64,000 nt of DNA, taken from the NCBI RefSeq assembly GCF_001685355.1, contig NZ_CP016438.1:2976001-3040000 (forward strand), given 5' to 3'. The notes beneath the pieces were generated by a model. The model was given only the letters and a program-made list of their open reading frames with translations, was not told the origin of the DNA and did not search any database. Of this stretch, positions 59,305 to 64,000 are shown one piece after another. The number at the start of each line of letters is the position of its first letter. Within the stretch, counting starts at the first letter, position 1. The stretch is from Streptomyces lincolnensis (lineage in GTDB: Bacteria > Actinomycetota > Actinomycetes > Streptomycetales > Streptomycetaceae). The translations under genes and the position numbers were made by a program.

Positions 59305-60690
59305 TCAGCAGGCGGACTTGCCCGCGTGGATCGCGAGGGCGGTGTCGGCGCCGAGGGTGGCGGTGAACCGGCCGTCGGCGTTCACGGTCACGCTGGTGTT
59401 GTTCTGCACGTTGCAGTACGTCCCGGCGGGCAGGGAGGTCTGGTACGTACGGCTCAGCGGGCCCGACTCGTGGTTGATGGCCACGAAGCCCTTGCCGCCC
59501 CGGCCGAAGGCGATGGCGTCCGCTCCGTTGTCCCACCAGTCGGTGACCGCCGCGCCGCGGGTGGCGTTGCGGAAGGCGACCATGGACCTGATCTCGGGCC
59601 AGTTGTGCTGGCACTTCCAGCCGTCCTGCCAACAGGCGTTCACCTGGCCGCCGTTGGGCGGTCCGGCGTCGTGGTCGGTGAACTCGTAGCCGGAGTTGAT
59701 GTCGGGGGCGCCGTACGGATGGGCGAGCATGAAGACGTTGGCGAGGGTGTAGTCGGCGCCGTCCTTGTAGTTCAAGGTGCTGCCGTTGCGCTCGGTGTCG
59801 TGGTTGTCGACGAAGACGCCGGCGACCGAGCCGCTCATGTACCCCCAGCCCTCGCCGTAGTTCTTCAGGTAGGCGAGGTTCTCGTCGGTGAGGACGCGCT
59901 TGAGGTCGTAGGCGTAGCGGAACTCCTGGACGTCGCCGTTGCCCGTGTACTCGGTGGGCTGGACGGCCTCGCCGCTGCCGAAGATGACCTCCTGCTTCCA
60001 GTACGCCGACGGGTTGGCGAGCCGGGACCTGATGTTCGCCAGGTCGGCGGTGTCGATGTGCTTGGCCGCGTCGATGCGGAAGCCGTCGACGCCGAGGGAG
60101 AGCAGGTCGTTCATATAGCCGGCGACGGCCCCCCGGACGTACTCCTCACCGGTGTCCAGGTCGGCGAGGCCCACCAGTTCGCAGTGCTGGACGTTCCAGC
60201 GGTCCTGGTAGTTCGTGATCCGGGAGGTGCAGTCGTCGAAGTCGGGGGACGAGTACAGGCCGGGGTAGGTGTACTTCGTGTACGAGGATCCGCCGGTCCC
60301 GGTGCCGCTGCCCGCGGACATGTGGTTGACGACGGTGTCGACGACGACCTTCACCCCGGCCGCGTGACACGTGTCGACCATGTTCCGGAAGGCCGTACGG
60401 TCACCGAGCCGGCCGGCGATCCGGTAGCTGACCGGCTGGTAGGAGGTCCACCACTGCGAGCCCTGGATGTGCTCGGCGGGCGGGGAGACCTGGACGTATC
60501 CGTAGCCGGCCGGGCCGAGGGTGTTGGTGCATTCCCGGGCGACGGAGGCGAAGTTCCACTCGAAGAGGACGGCGGTGACGTCCTTGGTGCCGGGTGGGGC
60601 GGCTTGGGCGGTACCGGGGGCCAGAACGGCCGCCGCGGCGGCGAGCGCGGTGGCCACGGAGGTGGCGGTCGCGGACCATCTCGATATCAC
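59305..60690 (-). CDS. aml: Secreted alpha-amylase (GH13)
   Basis: 461 residues from a GTG with AAGGAG seven bases upstream. Signal peptide ends APGTAQAAP near 30. Animal/actinomycete-type GH13: [20 protein letters not shown] near 36, [11 protein letters not shown] near 95, nucleophile Asp207 in [11 protein letters not shown], acid Glu near 236 ([10 protein letters not shown]), and FVDNHDTER near 296. The C-terminal beta-domain ends with a Cys. Endo-cleavage of starch outside the cell. Promoter nearly identical to that of the pullulanase gene. Confidence 0.95.
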   Translation of the reverse strand: MISRWSATATSVATALAAAAAVLAPGTAQAAPPGTKDVTAVLFEWNFASVARECTNTLGPAGYGYVQVSPPAEHIQGSQWWTSYQPVSYRIAGRLGDRTAFRNMVDTCHAAGVKVVVDTVVNHMSAGSGTGTGGSSYTKYTYPGLYSSPDFDDCTSRITNYQDRWNVQHCELVGLADLDTGEEYVRGAVAGYMNDLLSLGVDGFRIDAAKHIDTADLANIRSRLANPSAYWKQEVIFGSGEAVQPTEYTGNGDVQEFRYAYDLKRVLTDENLAYLKNYGEGWGYMSGSVAGVFVDNHDTERNGSTLNYKDGADYTLANVFMLAHPYGAPDINSGYEFTDHDAGPPNGGQVNACWQDGWKCQHNWPEIRSMVAFRNATRGAAVTDWWDNGADAIAFGRGGKGFVAINHESGPLSRTYQTSLPAGTYCNVQNNTSVTVNADGRFTATLGADTALAIHAGKSAC

Positions 60691-60740
60691 GTGGGGGCTC
60701 CTTGCGTGACGGCCGGGCGTCTTTGCCCGGCGCCGGCGTG

Positions 60741-60799
60741 AACGTATCGCCGCCGCAAGGTTTACAGCAAGAGCCATGAAAGTAACGGAAAGAACTTTC
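60741..60799 (-). promoter_or_regulatory. Alpha-amylase promoter and regulatory repeats
   Basis: Minus strand: -35 TTGCTG (60765-60770), 18-bp spacer, -10 TACGTT (60741-60746). CTTGC direct repeats 12 bp apart (60755-60759 and 60767-60771, complement) overlap the promoter, as reported for MalR/Reg1-controlled amylase promoters. GAAAG-tt-CTTTC lies at 60788-60799. Confidence 0.7.
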
Positions 60800-60817
60800 A
60801 CACGGTGCCCTGACATG

Positions 60818-60860
60818 CGTCTGGCGTCGGAGGCCCGCGACGGGCCTCCGACGCCAGACG
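60818..60860 (-). terminator. Alpha-glucosidase terminator
   Basis: Perfect 20-bp stem with a 3-nt loop (core GGCGTCGGAGGCCCG / CGGGCCTCCGACGCC), five bases after the glucosidase stop and just upstream of the amylase promoter, insulating it. Confidence 0.88.
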
Positions 60861-60865
60861 GTCCG

Positions 60866-62533
60866 TCAGGCCGTGGTCCACCACACCGTGGTGTCCGACG
60901 GGACCTTCGCCTCGCCGTCCGCCTCGGTGATCTCGCCGCTGGTGAGGAGCACGCGGCCGTGGACCGGGGTCGTCACCGACTCACCGCTCGTGTTGGTCAC
61001 GCAGACGAACTCGCCGCGGCGGAAGGCGAGGACGCCCTCGGGGGCACGGAGCCACTGCACCGAATCACCGGCGCCCAGGTCGGGCTGGGTACGGCGGACG
61101 GTGAGGGCGGTGCGGTACAGCTCCAGGGTGGAGTCGGGCACACCGCTCTGGGCCTCGACGGACAGCTCGCCCCAGCCCTCCGGCTGCGGCAGCCAGCTGC
61201 CCCCGCCGCCGAAGCCGTACGACGATCCCGTGCGCGTCCACGGGATCGGCACCCGGCAGCCGTCACGGAAGCCGTCCTGGCCGGCGCCGCGGAAGTAGGC
61301 CGGGTCCTGGCGGACCTCGTCGGGCAGGTCGACGACGTCGGGCAGGCCCAGTTCCTCGCCCTGGTAGATGTACGCCGATCCCGGCAGCGCCAGCATCAGC
61401 AGCGTGGCGGCGCGGGCGCGGCGCAGACCCAGGTCGCGGTCGCCCGCCGTGCGGATCTGGGTGCCGAGGCCGGGCGGGTTGGCGAAGCGCGTGGCGTGGC
61501 GGGTGACGTCGTGGTTGGACAGGACCCAGGTGGAGGGGGCGCCGACCGGGCGCATCGCCTCCAGGGTGCGGTCGATGACCGTCCGCAGTTCCCCGGCGTC
61601 CCACTCCGTGCTCAGGTACTGGAAGTTGAAGGCCTGGTGGAGCTCGTCCGGGCGGACGTAGTTCGCGGTGCGCTCGACCGTCGGCGTCCAGGCCTCGGCG
61701 ACGAAGATGCGCTCACCGGGGTACTCGTCGAGGATCGTGCGCCACTGGCGGTAGATCTCGTGCACGCCGTCCTGGTCGAAGAACGGCATGACATCGTTGC
61801 CCAGCAGCTTCACCTGGTCGCTGCCGCCGATGTCGGGCAGACCCGCCGCCTTCACCAGTCCGTGGGCCACGTCGATACGGAAGCCGTCCACGCCCATGTC
61901 CAGCCAGAACCGCAGGATCGAGCGGAACTCGTCGCCGACGGCCGGGTGTTCCCAGTTGAAGTCGGGCTGTTCGGGGGCGAAGAGGTGGAGGTACCACTCG
62001 CCGTCCTCGACACGGGTCCACGCGGGCCCGCCGAAGATCGACTCCCAGTCGTTGGGCGGCAGTTCGCCGTTCTCGCCCTTGCCGGGCCGGAAGTGGTAGC
62101 GGTCCCGCAGCGGCGATCCGGGACCGTCCGCGACCGCCCGCCTGAACCACTCGTACTGGTCGGAGGAGTGGTTGGGCACCAGGTCGACGATGATCCGCAG
62201 GCCCAGCTCGCGGGCGTCGCGGAGCAGGGCGTCGGCGTCGAGGAGGTTGCCGAACATGGGGTCCACGGCCCGGTAGTCGGCCACGTCGTAGCCGGCGTCG
62301 GCCTGCGGGGACGCGTAGAAGGGGCTGAGCCACACGGCGTCCACGCCCAGGTCGCGCAGGTACGGCAGTCGGGAGCGGATGCCCTCCAGGTCGCCCATGC
62401 CGTCGCCGTTGCTGTCGGCGAAGCTGCGCGGATAGACCTGGTAGATCACCGCGTCCCGCCACCAGTCCCCGCGCGGGGCGGTGGCGAGGGGGGAGGTGGG
62501 TGCCGGGTCAACGGCGGAGTGCTGCTGGCTCAT
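60866..62533 (-). CDS. aglA: Alpha-glucosidase (GH13), cytoplasmic
   Basis: 555 residues; the ATG at 62533 has AAGGA five bases upstream, better than the ATG at 62560. No signal peptide. GH13 oligo-glucosidase features: [26 protein letters not shown] near 24, DLVPNHSS near 116, nucleophile Asp in [10 protein letters not shown] near 218, acid Glu in FVAEAWT near 279 and [11 protein letters not shown] near 337. It hydrolyses imported maltodextrin to glucose. It sits downstream of the mal permease genes after a hairpin. Confidence 0.92.
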   Translation of the reverse strand: MSQQHSAVDPAPTSPLATAPRGDWWRDAVIYQVYPRSFADSNGDGMGDLEGIRSRLPYLRDLGVDAVWLSPFYASPQADAGYDVADYRAVDPMFGNLLDADALLRDARELGLRIIVDLVPNHSSDQYEWFRRAVADGPGSPLRDRYHFRPGKGENGELPPNDWESIFGGPAWTRVEDGEWYLHLFAPEQPDFNWEHPAVGDEFRSILRFWLDMGVDGFRIDVAHGLVKAAGLPDIGGSDQVKLLGNDVMPFFDQDGVHEIYRQWRTILDEYPGERIFVAEAWTPTVERTANYVRPDELHQAFNFQYLSTEWDAGELRTVIDRTLEAMRPVGAPSTWVLSNHDVTRHATRFANPPGLGTQIRTAGDRDLGLRRARAATLLMLALPGSAYIYQGEELGLPDVVDLPDEVRQDPAYFRGAGQDGFRDGCRVPIPWTRTGSSYGFGGGGSWLPQPEGWGELSVEAQSGVPDSTLELYRTALTVRRTQPDLGAGDSVQWLRAPEGVLAFRRGEFVCVTNTSGESVTTPVHGRVLLTSGEITEADGEAKVPSDTTVWWTTA

Positions 62534-62590
62534 GGCGTCCTTGGTACGTAACGGAGTCATCGGGTCATCAGGTCAAAGGTAGGGGGGTGA

Positions 62591-62640
62591 CGAGGCGGCC
62601 ATGGTGACAGCGGGGTCGGATGGTCACCACGGCCGCCTCG
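62591..62640 (-). terminator. Hairpin downstream of malG
   Basis: 18-bp stem (CGAGGCGGCCATGGTGAC against GTCACCACGGCCGCCTCG, one mismatch) with a 14-nt loop, 24 bases after the malG stop. It likely ends or attenuates the mal permease transcript before aglA. Confidence 0.7.
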
Positions 62641-62664
62641 GGTATCGGGGGGTGCGGGCGGGCC

Positions 62665-63576
62665 CTACCCCTTCGTGCCGCCCGCCGTCAGCCCGGTCAC
62701 CAGGTTCTTCTGCACGAAGTAGAAGAACGCGGCGGCCGGTATCGCGATCAGCACGGCCGTCGCCGCCATCAGGTTCCGCTGTGCGTCGTGCTCGCTGACG
62801 AAGGTCTGAAGGCCGACGGCGAACGTGTACTTCGTGTCGGACAGCATGAACGTCGACGCGAACGCGACCTCGCCGAAGGCGGTGAGGAAGCTGTAGAAGG
62901 CGGCCACCGCCAGGCCGGGCCGGGCGAGCGGCAGGATCAGGCGGGCGAACGTGCCGAAGGGGTTCAGCCCGTCGACGCGTCCCGCCTCGTCGATCTCGAA
63001 CGGGATGGTGTCGAAATAGCCCTTCATCAGCCAGGCGCAGTACGGGACGGTGGTCGTGCAGTACACCAGGATGAGGCCAAGGTAGGTGTCGATGAGCTGG
63101 AGGTCCGACAGGATCTGGTACATCGGCACCATGAGTACGGCCACCGGGAACATCTGCGTGACCAGTAGCACCCACATGAACTTCCGGTAGCCCGGGAAGC
63201 GCATCCGCGAGACCGCGTAGCCGGTGGTGGCGGAGATGACCACGCCGATGGCGGTGGTGCCGAGCACGACGACCAGCGTGGTCCGGAGCCAGTCGAAGAA
63301 CTTCGTGTTCTCAAGGACGAACGTGTAGTTGTCGAACGTCATCTTTCCCCAGATGCCGCCGGGGTGCAGGTAGTCGTCCTTGTCCGGGCCGAGGGACAGA
63401 TAGACCAGCCAGACGATCGGGAACAGCGCGACCAGGCTCGCGGCGATCAGGATGCCGTGGGAGGCGAGGCGGACGCCGGGGCCGCTCTCGCCGCGGCGCC
63501 GGGTCCTGCCGGGCGGGCCGGCCGGGGAGTTCCGCGCGCTCGTCGCGGCGGAGGTCTCGACTTCGGTCGTACTCAT
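62665..63576 (-). CDS. malG: Maltodextrin ABC transporter permease MalG
   Basis: 303 residues with AGGAG before the ATG. Six membrane segments; the ATPase-contact EAA loop is EAGRVDGLNPFGTFARLILPLARPG around 199-222. A Ser/Ala/Pro-rich cytoplasmic N-terminus (about 1-35) precedes the first segment. Works with MalF and MalE; the shared ATPase is probably MsiK encoded elsewhere. Starts 13 bases after malF. Confidence 0.93.
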   Translation of the reverse strand: MSTTEVETSAATSARNSPAGPPGRTRRRGESGPGVRLASHGILIAASLVALFPIVWLVYLSLGPDKDDYLHPGGIWGKMTFDNYTFVLENTKFFDWLRTTLVVVLGTTAIGVVISATTGYAVSRMRFPGYRKFMWVLLVTQMFPVAVLMVPMYQILSDLQLIDTYLGLILVYCTTTVPYCAWLMKGYFDTIPFEIDEAGRVDGLNPFGTFARLILPLARPGLAVAAFYSFLTAFGEVAFASTFMLSDTKYTFAVGLQTFVSEHDAQRNLMAATAVLIAIPAAAFFYFVQKNLVTGLTAGGTKG

Positions 63577-63589
63577 GGGAACTCCTGCC

Positions 63590-64000
63590 TCAGATCGCGA
63601 GCTGCTGGTCGTTGCGGTTCAGCCAGCGGCGGTAGAAGGAGGTGAAGACGATCAGGACGGCCAGCAGCAGGATGCCGTAGGCCGCCGACTGCGCGAAGTC
63701 GCGCGGCTGTTGTCCGAAGCCGAGGTAGTACGACCAGGTGACCAGGATCTGGGCGTCGGGGGCGGTGGTGCCGAACAGCAGGAAGATGATGGCGAACTGG
63801 TTGAAGGTCCAGATCACGCCGAGGAGTACGACGGTGGAGCTGACGCTCCTGAGGCCCGGCAGGGTGACGTGGCGGAAGCGCTGCCAGGCACTCGCGCCGT
63901 CCATCTCGGCGGCCTCGTACAGCGCGGAGTCGATGGACTGGAGGCCGCCGAGCAGCGACAGCATCATGAAGGGCACACCGCACCAGGTGTTGACCATGAT
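63590..64000 (-). CDS. malF: Maltodextrin ABC transporter permease MalF (partial)
   Basis: Only the C-terminal ~136 residues are in the window; the gene continues beyond the right edge. Seen: VNTWCGVPFMMLSLLGGLQSI, the EAA loop YEAAEMDGASAWQRFRHVTLPGLR, and two further membrane segments (VLLGVIWTFNQFAIIFLLFG; YGILLLAVLIVFTSFY). Operon partner of malG; malE would be expected beyond the edge. Confidence 0.93.
   Translation of the reverse strand: MMVNTWCGVPFMMLSLLGGLQSIDSALYEAAEMDGASAWQRFRHVTLPGLRSVSSTVVLLGVIWTFNQFAIIFLLFGTTAPDAQILVTWSYYLGFGQQPRDFAQSAAYGILLLAVLIVFTSFYRRWLNRNDQQLAI

Overview
The window is a piece of a Streptomyces chromosome. Evidence for this is the very high G+C content with strong third-position GC bias, frequent GTG starts with GGAGG-type ribosome sites, paired glnA and glnII each preceded by GlnR-type boxes, and the gene order pepA-lpdA-sucB-aceE then lipB-lipA-glnA-glnII then an amylase/mal cluster. 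From memory this order resembles S. coelicolor SCO2179 to about SCO2231; no search was run. I see no tRNA, rRNA, CRISPR array, prophage or insertion sequence. The only dispersed repeats are three copies of a Streptomyces REP-like element.

Left end, 1-6279, minus strand: an exopolysaccharide locus. In order of transcription it encodes a secreted CE18/Agd3-like polysaccharide deacetylase, a PelF-like (DUF3492 + GT4) glycosyltransferase, a polytopic membrane protein, a spherulin-4/GH135-like protein and a GH114 galactosaminidase-like lipoprotein cut by the window edge. The last four genes are joined by 4-bp stop/start overlaps. This enzyme set mirrors the fungal galactosaminogalactan (GAG) cluster and is the most interesting system here.

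6609-16494: central carbon enzymes: leucyl aminopeptidase, dihydrolipoamide dehydrogenase (E3), a two-lipoyl-domain E2 and the homodimeric pyruvate dehydrogenase E1. Between E2 and E1 lie a lipoprotein gene and a GntR/FadR regulator. The aceE promoter carries a perfect 17-bp palindrome over its -35 element.

16570-25447: a WYL regulator, a DUF4240 protein, a PGRP-type amidase, a MarP-like membrane serine protease, a GNAT, a TIGR01777 epimerase, an FAD oxidoreductase and an NsdA-like regulator.

25702-39623: lipoate synthesis (lipB, lipA), which serves the E2 enzyme encoded upstream; glutamine synthetase I and II under GlnR-type sites; and between them HtpX/PspAB-like stress genes, an unusual hydrolase-kinase fusion, a winged-helix protein, an ArsC/Spx-like reductase and a secreted double-psi-barrel protein.

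39768-52204: a possible leader peptide, a winged-helix regulator, an epimerase, a NarL-type two-component system with a TTG-started regulator, secreted proteins, a membrane-anchored degenerate sigma-like protein, a TetR regulator and a REC-SpoIIE phosphatase.

Right end, 52277-64000, minus strand: starch and maltodextrin utilisation. A 1797-residue amylase-pullulanase, a GH30 enzyme behind a perfect CebR-type operator, an alpha-amylase whose promoter is a near copy of the pullulanase promoter, an alpha-glucosidase, and the malG and (partial) malF permeases. Secreted enzymes cut alpha-glucan, the ABC permease imports maltodextrin, and the cytoplasmic glucosidase finishes the job.
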